DNA of 64,000 nt from positions 80,048 to 144,047 of the forward strand of contig JBKUOG010000003.1 of the NCBI GenBank assembly GCA_046957575.1, written 5' to 3'. Of the stretch, positions 1 through 8,363 are shown piece by piece. Below the pieces are notes generated by a model that saw only the letters and a program-made list of their open reading frames with translations, searched no databases and had not been told where the DNA came from. Every line of letters starts with the position of its first letter. Positions within the stretch are counted from its first letter, which is position 1. The DNA comes from UMGS1370 sp046957575. Lineage in GTDB: Bacteria; Bacillota; Clostridia; Lachnospirales; Lachnospiraceae. Position numbers and translations under genes: made by a program.

Positions 1-876
1 AGCTTTCTGAGCCTGCTTCTTTTTCATAGACTGATGTTTTGCAAACAGAATGATTGCAGCAACAGCCGCCAAAACTATGGACAGTGCCTGAGATACTGCA
101 ATGCCTGTGCCAAACAGCATAAGCTGATCGGTCCTTAATCCTTCGATCCACGCACGTCCCACTCCATACCCCAACAGGTAAATAAGAAGCATTTCTCCAT
201 CAAATTTTTTCCGTTTCCGGTACCACAGCATAAAAGCGAGAAGTCCCACGTTCCACAGAGATTCATATAAAAAAGTGGGATGAACCTGAATATATTCAAT
301 GCCCTGCTCCACTATTTTGTGATCCAGAAGTTCCTGAGAAATCATAGATGGATTGACGATGGACATCTTAATCCTCATGGCAAGAAGATTATCTGTATAT
401 CCGCCAAAGGCTTCTGCATTAAAAAAATTCCCCCATCTTCCAATAATCTGGCCCAGAACCAGTCCCAGCACTCCACTGTCCGCCATTGAGAAAAAGGAAA
501 GTTTCCGAACCTTTGTAAACACGATTAAGGTTAAAACCGCTCCGATCACGCCTCCGTAAATAGCAAGACCGCCGGCCCGCAAATTAAAGATCTGCAGCAG
601 ATTATCTTTGTATGCATCCCACTGGAAAATTACATAATACAGTCTGGCTCCTATAATGGAAAAAATAATGGCATACAGTGCAAAATCCAGATAATTTTCC
701 GGGTCCTGTCCTCTTCTTTTGGCGTCTGCCTGAGCCAGCCAGATGCCGGCCAGCATCCCAATCCCGATAATGATTCCATAGTATGCAATGCGGAATCCAA
801 ATATGGACACACTGTTTTTCAAATGCTCTATCGTAATGCCCAAATTCACAAAACTAATGTCATATCCTTCTGTCAT
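1..876 (-). CDS. lgt: Prolipoprotein diacylglyceryl transferase, 3' end cut by window edge
   Basis: Lgt transfers diacylglycerol from phosphatidylglycerol to the lipobox cysteine of prelipoproteins in the cytoplasmic membrane, the first step of lipoprotein maturation. The 292 visible residues hold the family hallmark GRWGNFFNAE at 146-155, the upstream GGLAIYGG segment near 102, and a later GVGRAWIEGLRTDQ segment, spread over several hydrophobic helices. The frame is still open at base 1, in a basic KKKQAQKA tail, so only the last residues should be missing. Start is the ATG at 876. A promoter lies about 70 bp upstream. The solute-binding protein at 9395-10804 and the lipoprotein at 50859-51959 would be substrates. 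Identification is firm. Confidence 0.95.
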   Translation of the reverse strand, partial: MTEGYDISFVNLGITIEHLKNSVSIFGFRIAYYGIIIGIGMLAGIWLAQADAKRRGQDPENYLDFALYAIIFSIIGARLYYVIFQWDAYKDNLLQIFNLRAGGLAIYGGVIGAVLTLIVFTKVRKLSFFSMADSGVLGLVLGQIIGRWGNFFNAEAFGGYTDNLLAMRIKMSIVNPSMISQELLDHKIVEQGIEYIQVHPTFLYESLWNVGLLAFMLWYRKRKKFDGEMLLIYLLGYGVGRAWIEGLRTDQLMLFGTGIAVSQALSIVLAAVAAIILFAKHQSMKKKQAQKA

Positions 877-943
877 GCTAAAAACTCCCTTGTAAGATTT
901 GCTGCTGATATCTGATGTTACCCGCCAGGCATCAGCTTTTTTC

Positions 944-972
944 ATTTTACTCCCAAAACGGTCAAAAAGCAA
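944..972 (-). promoter_or_regulatory. Promoter for lgt
   Basis: On the minus strand a -35 TTGCTT (972-967) and a -10 TAAAAT (949-944) are separated by 17 bp. They sit about 70 bp upstream of the lgt start codon. Between promoter and gene, a GCTGATG...CATCAG inverted repeat could fold in the leader. Confidence 0.5.
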
Positions 973-1077
973 TCTCTTACTGGTGTTAAAATTATTTCAG
1001 GTAACAGTTGGTTAGTCTGCTTCATATTCTTGCTGTCTCAATTCGCGTACCGACCACCTGGAATTAACGATATATAT

Positions 1078-1178
1078 GTAACAGTTCAGCCCTATGAAGA
1101 TTCAGACAGGAAAACTCTTATAAAAACAAGTTTTCAACACTTTTTCCTGTCGGAATTTTCGCATGACTGAACTGTTGC
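1078..1178. repeat. Small inverted-repeat element, copy 1 (MITE/REP-like)
   Basis: This 101-bp stretch begins GTAACAGTTCAGCC and ends GACTGAACTGTTGC, giving near-perfect terminal inverted repeats. The interior folds further: GACAGGAAA pairs with TTTCCTGTC, so the unit could form one long hairpin. The same ends, with a different interior, recur at 61187-61281. No open reading frame is inside. It lies in the 500-bp gap between the divergent lgt and ychF genes. A non-autonomous mobile repeat is the simplest reading. Confidence 0.7.
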
Positions 1179-1207
1179 TAATATATAGAAATATTTGTCT
1201 GTTAAGA

Positions 1208-1236
1208 TTGAAAAAACGGAGTCCTTGTGCTATACT
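1208..1236 (+). promoter_or_regulatory. Promoter for ychF
   Basis: TTGAAA (1208-1213) and TATACT (1231-1236) are separated by exactly 17 bp, a near-consensus vegetative promoter. The expected start point near 1243 leaves a leader of about 130 nt before ychF. That leader holds a four-codon ORF (MKKT) after an AAAGGAG site near 1270, and an 8-bp hairpin (AGAAACCC/GGGTTTCT) near 1331-1358. Confidence 0.65.
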
Positions 1237-1376
1237 TTATATTTGCGTTGGACTCTTTTTTTAACGTGAAAGGAGTCTGTTATGAAAAAAACTTAAAGGG
1301 CAAATGGCGTAATAAAAATATAAGGAAAGGCAGAAACCCGCAAAATTACAGGGTTTCTGAACAGGTAAAGATAAAT

Positions 1377-2474
1377 ATGAAATTAGGTATTGTAGGACTG
1401 CCAAACGTCGGCAAAAGCACACTGTTTAATTCTCTCACCAAGGCCGGAGCAGAGTCTGCCAATTATCCTTTCTGTACCATTGACCCCAATGTGGGAGTTG
1501 TAAGTGTTCCGGATCCTCGCTTAAAGCAGTTGGCGGCTTTGTATGATTCAGAAAAAATCACTCCTGCTGTCATTGAATTTGTAGACATTGCAGGTCTGGT
1601 AAAAGGCGCATCAAAAGGGGAAGGTCTGGGCAACCAGTTTCTTTCCAATATCCGAGAAGTAGATGCCATTATCCACGTAGTCCGCTGTTTTGAAGACGGC
1701 AATGTTATCCACGTAGACGGCAGTGTTGAGCCCTTAAGAGATATTGAAACCATTGACTTGGAATTGATTTTCTCTGATATCGAGGTTTTGGATCGCCGCA
1801 TTTCCAAAACTGCCAGAAGCGCTATGAATGATAAGTCTCTTGCGAAAGAATTAGAGACATTAAAAGCATTAAAGGCTCATCTGGAGGACGGTAAACTTGC
1901 CAGAAGCTATGAACCTGCTGACGATGATGAAGCCGCTTTTATTGCATCTTTAAATCTTCTGACTGCAAAACCGGTAATTTTCGCCGCAAATGTATCCGAA
2001 GACGATGTAGCGGATGATGGTAATTCCAACGAACGCGTAGCTTCTGTCCGCAAATTTGCTGCCGAAAACAACAGTGAAGTATTTGTCATCTGTGCGCAGA
2101 TTGAACAGGAAATTGCGGAATTAGACGATGATGAAAAGAAAATGTTCCTGGAGGATTTAGGACTTTCTGAATCTGGTCTGGACAAGCTGATTGCTGCCAG
2201 CTACCGCATTTTGGGCCTTATCAGCTATCTGACTGCAGGTGTTACCGAAACCCGCGCATGGACCATTAAAGTAGGTACCAAAGCTCCTCAGGCAGCAGGC
2301 AAGATTCACTCTGACTTTGAAAGAGGATTTATCCGCGCGGAAGTAGTTAACTATCAGGATCTGCTGGACTGCGGCTCCTATAACGGCGCTAAAGAAAAAG
2401 GACTGGTTCGCCTGGAAGGAAAAGACTATGTAGTAAAAGACGGAGATGTGATTCTGTTCCGTTTTAATGTGTAA
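1377..2474 (+). CDS. ychF: Redox-regulated ATPase / Obg-family protein YchF
   Basis: YchF (OLA1 family) is a universally conserved P-loop NTPase of the Obg group that prefers ATP and binds ribosomes. The 365-residue product starts MKLGIVGLPNVGKST with the P-loop at 7-14, has a DIAGLVKGAS switch II/G3 segment, and carries NVSE in place of the usual NKxD G4, the change that marks YchF. The C-terminal part matches the TGS domain. The frame is open from an ATG at 1227, but that would add 50 residues with no family similarity; the ATG at 1377 gives the normal length. A strong terminator follows. Identification is firm. Confidence 0.96.
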   Translation: MKLGIVGLPNVGKSTLFNSLTKAGAESANYPFCTIDPNVGVVSVPDPRLKQLAALYDSEKITPAVIEFVDIAGLVKGASKGEGLGNQFLSNIREVDAIIHVVRCFEDGNVIHVDGSVEPLRDIETIDLELIFSDIEVLDRRISKTARSAMNDKSLAKELETLKALKAHLEDGKLARSYEPADDDEAAFIASLNLLTAKPVIFAANVSEDDVADDGNSNERVASVRKFAAENNSEVFVICAQIEQEIAELDDDEKKMFLEDLGLSESGLDKLIAASYRILGLISYLTAGVTETRAWTIKVGTKAPQAAGKIHSDFERGFIRAEVVNYQDLLDCGSYNGAKEKGLVRLEGKDYVVKDGDVILFRFNV

Positions 2475-2506
2475 CAGGAACACTGACGAGGTATTTTACG
2501 AGTCTG

Positions 2507-2552
2507 AGGCGTTTCTCTCCACAACTATTTATGTGGAGAGAAACGCCTTTTT
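2507..2552 (+). terminator. Intrinsic terminator after ychF
   Basis: A 17-bp perfect stem (AGGCGTTTCTCTCCACA with its complement, 2507-2548), an 8-nt loop and a short T run follow the ychF stop by about 30 bp. Confidence 0.85.
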
Positions 2553-2561
2553 ACATTTCCT

Positions 2562-2789
2562 TTATTTTTTAATTCTCTGCTCTGCTTCCATCTGACTGAA
2601 AAAGACTGTACTCCCAATGACTGTATCGGAAAATACACACAAACCTTCGCAGGCTCCTATGGTATCAATACTGAATGTCTGCCCCTTACCTGTGTCCAAA
2701 ACATCTGTTGCATGACCAGAGTAAATCTGATTGTTTTCTATGTAAAAAAGCTCTTGCCCTTCCTGGATTTTCGGTTTCATATTTTTCAT
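2562..2789 (-). CDS. Small hypothetical protein (75 aa)
   Basis: I do not recognise this family. The product is acidic in the middle and has no membrane segment or signal peptide. It has two cysteines in a GACEGLCVF segment around residues 46-54, and a C-terminal charged tail. A GAAAGAGGG ribosome-binding site stands just upstream of the ATG at 2789, which supports translation. It is the last gene of the minus-strand run that includes the GH95-like enzyme, 66 bp downstream of it, and could be cotranscribed. Nothing in the sequence links it to sugar metabolism. Confidence 0.55.
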   Translation of the reverse strand: MKNMKPKIQEGQELFYIENNQIYSGHATDVLDTGKGQTFSIDTIGACEGLCVFSDTVIGSTVFFSQMEAEQRIKK

Positions 2790-2854
2790 TCTACCCTCTT
2801 TCCAAAAAACTATAAATTCTTTATTTTTGTATTAATTTTTATTTTCCAAATTTC

Positions 2855-5101
2855 TTATACACTGCTCCATGTCCAGTCTTCTCCTGCTTTCAGCCTCACC
2901 TGCAGGCTGCCTTTTTCCGGCGCCCCTAGCCTTGTTGTTTCAAAAATGCCCTGTACGGTTACGTCCTGGTCTTTTGCTGAAGTCAGGGTAACGGAAACTA
3001 CTTTTCCTTCTTTCATACAGGCAGATACACAAAGTCCTCCAAAGCCCCTGAATCTCTGGAAGGAAAGACCTTTCTGCTTCCATTCTTCCGGTACGGCAGG
3101 GAACAGGACTATTCGTCCTTTTTCTGTCTGCAAAAGCATTTCCTGCAGGGCGTCCGCTGCATACATATTGGCTTCCAGGGTAAATGGCCGGTAATGGAAG
3201 GTGCTGTAACCCCGCTTTTTGTAATCTCCATTTAAGTGAAAACCATTGGAGGAACAGAAACTTTCCCAGAAAATCTGCAGTCTGTCCCAGGCTCCTTCTC
3301 CATTGCCCTGAATCCCATACAGATGGGACATCCAGGCAAAGGAAAATCCAACCCACATACCAGTGCCTAAAAACTCATAATCCGATACCACTGCATCCAC
3401 AATCCTCCGGTCTTCCTGCTTGTCATAGCCAATCAGATGCAGCGGGCAGATAGCCAGGGCATTGGACAAGTGGCGATGGGATTCTGTCAGAATTTCATCT
3501 GGAGACAGCATCAGCACTCCCCTGTCGTCTACTGCCAGATCCGGAAGCTTTTTCAGAATATTCTGCCACGTTTCCAATTCTTTTTCTTCTCCCAGTTCTC
3601 TGGCATACTCGGCCAGTGTCTGATACAGGTAGCGAAGCAGCGCCAGATCGTAATTGCTGTTTGGCGTTACCCAGGACTCTGATTCATCGTCGTGTATCTC
3701 CGGAGAACTGGACACTGGAAGACAGTATGTTCCATCCTCACCCTCTTCCAGAAGGCTGGTTATACAGACAGCCGTCTCCCGGAAATAAGGCCAGGCCCGC
3801 TCTATCAGAAAGTTTCGATCCCCTGTATAGCAGTAATAAAGGTCAAAGGACTGGCAGAGCCAGATCTGCTGGGTCGGGCTTAGCGAATACATAGGCCAGC
3901 CCCCTAAAGGCTGTCCGTCTATGGTCATCACTCCCGGAAGGCAGATTCCTTCTGTACCGTAAAATTCCTTTGCAAACTCCCTGGCCGCAGGTCTTAACTC
4001 CCATAAAAAGTCCAGGAACGCTTCTCCCTCTTCCCAATGGCCCGCCTTAAAAAAATGGGTATAGGAAAGCTGGGTATTTAAATCGTTGTGATAATCCCCT
4101 TTCCAGGGCGGCAGACAGCCGTCATCTGCTGTCCATACCCCCTGGAGAGGCATTGGAAAGCAGCCCTTTCTGGAGCAGGATGCAAACAGGTAGTTTGTCA
4201 TATACCATTGTTCTTCTGCCAGCTTTTCCGGAAGATGGACAGAACTTTTCTTCCAGAAATTTTTCCACCAGTTCCTGTGACTGGCCTGATAAGCTTCATA
4301 GCCGGCTTTTATCTGGCTGCAAAGAAGCGCTTCTGCCTCCTTAAGCCAGTTTTCTCCGTCGTCTGAACTGCTTATCCGGTAAAAGATCAGCGTTTCTTTC
4401 TCTTCTTCGCGGACAGCCGCAGTCACGCCATAAGAAAACTGGCTGGTTACCGGCTGGATATAACCCAGAATACGGATTCCATCAGAAACTATCCGTTCCT
4501 CTTTTACCGGACAGGGGTAGTGCAGATTTTTCAGACTGCCCTGGGAAATTTCCCTGTGGTCCGGATCGTATTTTCGGGTGTTTTTTTCTTCTTGTGTTCC
4601 AAAAGCAGGATGTTCCAGCTCCAGAGAAAAAAGGGGTGGGACTGCTCCCACCCGAATCATGCCGGTTTTGTTTTCCGCATGGCAGACTGCCTGGATGCAG
4701 ACGGTTCGCTCCTTCACCTTTACGTTCAGCTCTGCCTGCGCCTGTTTCAGATCCAGTCCGTATTCCACAGAAGCGCTCTCAGGAAAATGCAGAACCAGCG
4801 TTCCTGACGGCAGCTTGGTCGGCGCCGGTTCCTGATAAGGCGCATCGAAAATACGGCGGATTTCTGTTGTATTTTTTTCTTTTGCCAGACGCACCAGATT
4901 GCGGTAGGTAAATTCCGGAGCAGCAGTCTGCTCCAGCCTGGTCCGATCCCAGATGTCGGTCCGGTCCAGACTGAAACGGATTCCTTTTGAAGGCCCCCAT
5001 ATCAGACAGCCTGTTTTTCCATTTCCCAACGGAACTCCCTGATCCCAGCTGGAAGAAGCTTCTGGAAACTTCCTCTTAAATCTCATACCAGATAATCTCA
5101 T
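2855..5101 (-). CDS. GH95-like glycoside hydrolase (putative intracellular alpha-L-fucosidase or related)
   Basis: The 748-residue protein resembles family GH95, inverting enzymes that remove alpha-1,2-linked L-fucose or L-galactose. An N-terminal GVPLGNGKTGCLIWG segment (22-36) matches the family's N-terminal sandwich domain. The core has LQGVW...PPWKGDYHNDLNTQ (319-344) in the place of the family's catalytic Asn-x-Asn loop. A C-terminal FTLEANMYAADALQEMLLQ and LFPAVPEEW segment matches the end of the (alpha/alpha)6 barrel. There is no signal peptide, so it acts on imported sugar. The start overlaps the GH112 gene by 26 bp, implying translational coupling. The first Asn of the usual pair appears to be Asp here, so specificity may differ from fucosidase. 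Confidence 0.7.
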   Translation of the reverse strand: MRLSGMRFKRKFPEASSSWDQGVPLGNGKTGCLIWGPSKGIRFSLDRTDIWDRTRLEQTAAPEFTYRNLVRLAKEKNTTEIRRIFDAPYQEPAPTKLPSGTLVLHFPESASVEYGLDLKQAQAELNVKVKERTVCIQAVCHAENKTGMIRVGAVPPLFSLELEHPAFGTQEEKNTRKYDPDHREISQGSLKNLHYPCPVKEERIVSDGIRILGYIQPVTSQFSYGVTAAVREEEKETLIFYRISSSDDGENWLKEAEALLCSQIKAGYEAYQASHRNWWKNFWKKSSVHLPEKLAEEQWYMTNYLFASCSRKGCFPMPLQGVWTADDGCLPPWKGDYHNDLNTQLSYTHFFKAGHWEEGEAFLDFLWELRPAAREFAKEFYGTEGICLPGVMTIDGQPLGGWPMYSLSPTQQIWLCQSFDLYYCYTGDRNFLIERAWPYFRETAVCITSLLEEGEDGTYCLPVSSSPEIHDDESESWVTPNSNYDLALLRYLYQTLAEYARELGEEKELETWQNILKKLPDLAVDDRGVLMLSPDEILTESHRHLSNALAICPLHLIGYDKQEDRRIVDAVVSDYEFLGTGMWVGFSFAWMSHLYGIQGNGEGAWDRLQIFWESFCSSNGFHLNGDYKKRGYSTFHYRPFTLEANMYAADALQEMLLQTEKGRIVLFPAVPEEWKQKGLSFQRFRGFGGLCVSACMKEGKVVSVTLTSAKDQDVTVQGIFETTRLGAPEKGSLQVRLKAGEDWTWSSV

Positions 5102-7232
5102 TGGCCTTCATATCCAGATGGAAACTGGTTCCGTCTCCCCTGTAAACGGTGGTTTCCTGAGGCTCATAGGTATTGTTTACAACACAGAACTTGCCATTTT
5201 CTACATATGCATGAACTTCTACATTGTAGTTGGTGCTGAACCATTTGTGCAGGTTGTCCTCATCATGGGCGCTCCACAAAATAGAACGGTACAGCAGACG
5301 GCTGTTTTCAAAGCTGTATGGAAGTCCGCTCATGTATACGGCGCGGCCCTTTCCAAACTCATTTACTGCCAGGTTGACACGTTTGCCTGTTTCAACCAGC
5401 ACTTCTGCGCCTTCCAGAGCGTACATATTCTTCTGGTTTTCGCCAAAATCAATGGTTCCCTTGCTGTCTTCGGTAATAAAGTGGCTGTGGGTATCCCAGT
5501 TGTACTTGTCGTATCCAAGAGTAAAGCCAGTCTCTTTTTCAATACCAAATACGTTGGCTAACTGGATGAACCGTCCGTTTGCCTGATGGCCGGTAGGTTC
5601 GCCGATTCCGATTAAGCCGCCGCCTTCATAAACAAATTTCTTGATTGCAGAAACGATAACCGGATTGCTCCACCAGTCGCCGCCGGTATGGGCAGTATCT
5701 GCGTCGCCTACGTTTAAGATAACGTCAATATCGTCTAAAATAGCCGGATTGTCCAGAATATCCTGGAAGCTGATAAACTTCACATCAAATGGCGCGCCGG
5801 ACAGAGCCTCGATAACGCCAGCGTAGAAGTAGTTTTCCTTGTGGTAGATAGCGTGGTGAACCATATGGCAGCCCCATGCCCTCATCTTGCCCCAACAGTT
5901 TAATACGGCTACTTTCTTGATGCAGTATGGTACGCAGCCCTTCATATTGTCGTACAAGGTTCTGAATTCCTTGCAGACAGAGTCTACATACTCGATAAAG
6001 TCTGGGAACTCCAATGCCAGCTTTAAGTATCCGCCGTATCCAATACGGTCAATAGGCTTTCTTAAAATTGCTCTTCTGGCTGTTACCCAGTTAACCTTTG
6101 CTTCTTTTACCGGATCTCCGCCTTCGTGGAAGGTATCCGGGAAGAAGTATGGAAGCAGACGGCCCTCTGTATACGTTACACCTTCAATATCGCTGATCAG
6201 ACGAAGGGTAGAACCGTTTCCCACACTTCCCACTACTGCGTCTAAGCCCATGGTCTTAAACTCTTCCATAAATGGCTCGGTTCCGATCCAGTGGTCGCCT
6301 AAGAACATCATGGCTTCCCTGCCGCATTCGTGGGTAATGTCTACCATCTCTTTTACGATTTTTGCAACTTCCCGACGCTGGAATGCCTGGAAATCCTGGA
6401 ATTCTTTGCTTGGAATCCGGTACTGGTTGTTGTAATATCCCTGGTCAATGATGTATTCCGGACGGAATGGGTATCCTGCTTCTTTTTCAAACTGCTCTAA
6501 AATGTATGGACTGACAGATGCAGAATATCCGTACCAGTCTACATACTTTTCTCTGGCCAGTTCGTCGAAAATCAGCGTAAACTGATGGAAGAATGTAGTA
6601 AAACGCAGTACGTTTACATATGGATGTTCTTCAATAAACTTACGCAGACGCTTTAAGGTGTACGCATGGGTCTTTGGCTGACGGACATCAAAAGTAATCT
6701 GGTGTTCTACATCTTTCCAGCCATTGGTGACAGCATTGTACATATGCACCGGATCCCACATAATGTATGCAAGGAAGCTGACGGTATAGTCATGGAATGC
6801 TTCTGATTCTACCGTTACTTCTCCAGTTTCTTCGCTGTAACTCCAGCGCGCTGTTGGAACAACTTGTCCGGTTGTACGGTCTACAACTTCCCACCAGCGG
6901 GTAATATCATCTCTGGTGTTAGGCTTTAACATATCCGGATACAGGCCCTTCATCAGCTTAATCTTCAGTTCTTCCCCATCGGCTGTATAAAATGGGGTCA
7001 TTACATACATCTGCTGGATTTCTTCCGGGTTCTCCAGCGCCCATTTATTGTCTTTTCGGGTGGTATAATATGTGGAATAAATCTTTGCGTCTACATTGCA
7101 AAGTTCTTCCGGAAAATCCGTTCCATCACAGTCCCGGATGGCATCTGCTCCCCACTGCTCCATAATTTCCAAAGTCTGCGGAATTACATCCAAATCTGTG
7201 GGAATGGTTACCCGTCCTTTCTTTTGCTCCAT
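5076..7232 (-). CDS. 1,3-beta-galactosyl-N-acetylhexosamine phosphorylase (GH112)
   Basis: GH112 enzymes phosphorolyse lacto-N-biose and/or galacto-N-biose to galactose 1-phosphate and GlcNAc or GalNAc in the cytoplasm. The 718-residue length is normal. The general-acid motif GDHWIGTEP lies at 312-320, putting the aspartate at 313, the number of the catalytic residue in the Bifidobacterium longum enzyme as I recall it. MWDPVHMYN places Pro161 and Val162 at the sites reported to set lacto- versus galacto-N-biose preference, matching the dual-specificity bifidobacterial type. The C-terminal half fits the family's glutaminase-like and beta domains. No signal peptide. It starts 32 bp downstream of the DUF6903 gene and overlaps the GH95-like gene. 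A galactosyl-rhamnose phosphorylase is the main alternative. Confidence 0.93.
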   Translation of the reverse strand: MEQKKGRVTIPTDLDVIPQTLEIMEQWGADAIRDCDGTDFPEELCNVDAKIYSTYYTTRKDNKWALENPEEIQQMYVMTPFYTADGEELKIKLMKGLYPDMLKPNTRDDITRWWEVVDRTTGQVVPTARWSYSEETGEVTVESEAFHDYTVSFLAYIMWDPVHMYNAVTNGWKDVEHQITFDVRQPKTHAYTLKRLRKFIEEHPYVNVLRFTTFFHQFTLIFDELAREKYVDWYGYSASVSPYILEQFEKEAGYPFRPEYIIDQGYYNNQYRIPSKEFQDFQAFQRREVAKIVKEMVDITHECGREAMMFLGDHWIGTEPFMEEFKTMGLDAVVGSVGNGSTLRLISDIEGVTYTEGRLLPYFFPDTFHEGGDPVKEAKVNWVTARRAILRKPIDRIGYGGYLKLALEFPDFIEYVDSVCKEFRTLYDNMKGCVPYCIKKVAVLNCWGKMRAWGCHMVHHAIYHKENYFYAGVIEALSGAPFDVKFISFQDILDNPAILDDIDVILNVGDADTAHTGGDWWSNPVIVSAIKKFVYEGGGLIGIGEPTGHQANGRFIQLANVFGIEKETGFTLGYDKYNWDTHSHFITEDSKGTIDFGENQKNMYALEGAEVLVETGKRVNLAVNEFGKGRAVYMSGLPYSFENSRLLYRSILWSAHDEDNLHKWFSTNYNVEVHAYVENGKFCVVNNTYEPQETTVYRGDGTSFHLDMKANEIIWYEI

Positions 7233-7263
7233 CTAATTCATTCCCTCCTAAAAATATGTCTTT

Positions 7264-7443
7264 TTACTTATACTGTCTGTTGTAAAGCCAAAGCAGGAAA
7301 ATCAGTCCTGCCAGTCCAAGAAGCATGGTACACAGCCCTCCCGGACCAATGTTGCGCTGACCCGCTATGACCAGCGCCACACATACGACAAATACGATTG
7401 CTATCAGAATTCCGGTAAGAATCTTCTTTGTACTCTCGTTCAT
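7264..7443 (-). CDS. DUF6903-type small membrane protein (59 aa)
   Basis: This short gene has two hydrophobic helices (about 8-26 and 37-53) joined by an AGQRNIGPGG turn and ends WLYNRQYK. That pattern matches the DUF6903 micro-proteins I know from sugar ABC transporter loci of Lachnospiraceae; function is unknown. An AAGGAGGAG site sits before the ATG at 7443. It lies 12 bp after the permease gene and 31 bp before the GH112 gene, so it is inside the operon. It may be a transporter accessory subunit, but that is inference from position. A longer overlapping frame at 7268-7510 is arginine-rich nonsense and was rejected. Confidence 0.8.
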   Translation of the reverse strand: MNESTKKILTGILIAIVFVVCVALVIAGQRNIGPGGLCTMLLGLAGLIFLLWLYNRQYK

Positions 7444-7455
7444 CTCTGCTCCTCC

Positions 7456-8349
7456 TTATCCCTTCAGACCGCCCAGGGTCATTCCTTCTGTCAGTTTCTT
7501 CTGGACGCACATATACAAAATCAGAGTCGGCAGCATAACGATTACCAGTCCGGCATACATCTGACCGTACTGGACCGCAGAACGCTGGGCCGCCATCAGA
7601 TTCATCAGGCCCACTGGAAGGGTTTTTAATTCCGGCTTGGTCAGCATGGTCATGGAAATAATGTATTCATTCCAGAATGCCAGGAAGTTAAAGAGTACAA
7701 CCGTCACAATGCTGGGTTTTGCCATAGGCAGAATAACCTGGACCATTGTCCTGAAATAACTTGCTCCATCTACATAAGCCGCTTCCTCATAATCTCTTGC
7801 AAGGGATTTAAAATAACCGGAAAGCAGATAAATGGTAAACGGAAGCGCCGTTGCTGCATATACAACTGCCAGGATGAACAGGTTATTTAAGAAGAACGGA
7901 TGTCCGATAGTCTTTCTTAAATACGTATCTCCATTGCTGAGCATTAAAAAGATCGGCACTACAATGTAGTTTACATTGATAAACAGTCCTGCCATAAACA
8001 TAACGTTCCAGAACTTTGAGCTGCGGAACTTAAATCTTGCCAGTACATAAGCGGCCGGAAGCGCAATTACAATCAGAAGCGTAATTGCCAGGGCTGTTAC
8101 AATAATGGAGTTCAGCATATAGGAACCCATGCTCGCCTTCTGCCATGCGTCCACAAAGTTCTGGAAGTGGAATCCGGCCGGAAGCGCCCAGGGGCTTCTG
8201 TAAAATTCAGAGTTTTCCTTAATAGAGGCCATAAATACCCAGGCCACAGGAACAATAATTAACAGTGCAAGGAAGGATAACATCAGATAAATCAGAACCT
8301 TGGCAAACTTTGATGTTTCTTTGATTGCACCCTTCGGGGTTTTGCTCAT
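7456..8349 (-). CDS. Carbohydrate ABC transporter permease (MalG/LacG type)
   Basis: This inner-membrane permease has 297 residues and six predicted helices. The family's EAA loop appears as EEAAYVDGASYFRTMVQVILP near residue 197, where it contacts the ATPase. It pairs with the permease at 8364-9266 to form the channel for the sugar delivered by the lipoprotein at 9395-10804. No ATP-binding subunit is encoded in the locus; CUT1 systems of Gram-positives often share one MsiK-like ATPase encoded elsewhere. The neighbouring GH112 gene suggests the cargo is a galacto- or lacto-N-biose-containing oligosaccharide. Confidence 0.92.
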   Translation of the reverse strand: MSKTPKGAIKETSKFAKVLIYLMLSFLALLIIVPVAWVFMASIKENSEFYRSPWALPAGFHFQNFVDAWQKASMGSYMLNSIIVTALAITLLIVIALPAAYVLARFKFRSSKFWNVMFMAGLFINVNYIVVPIFLMLSNGDTYLRKTIGHPFFLNNLFILAVVYAATALPFTIYLLSGYFKSLARDYEEAAYVDGASYFRTMVQVILPMAKPSIVTVVLFNFLAFWNEYIISMTMLTKPELKTLPVGLMNLMAAQRSAVQYGQMYAGLVIVMLPTLILYMCVQKKLTEGMTLGGLKG

Positions 8350-8363
8350 CTCTCGTCCCTCCC

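Noticed and set aside
1227..1376. N-terminal extension of YchF to an earlier ATG
   Set aside because: The 50 extra residues are unlike the family and lie in the transcribed leader; the first base of that frame falls before the expected start point.
2940..5000. Several plus-strand frames of 60-100 codons opposite the GH95-like gene
   Set aside because: They lack ribosome-binding sites and follow the codon pattern of the minus-strand gene; they are shadows.
7268..7510. An 80-codon minus-strand frame, longer than the DUF6903 gene
   Set aside because: It is arginine- and serine-rich, overlaps the end of the permease gene, and has no ribosome-binding site. The 59-codon frame has helices, a good site and a known family pattern.
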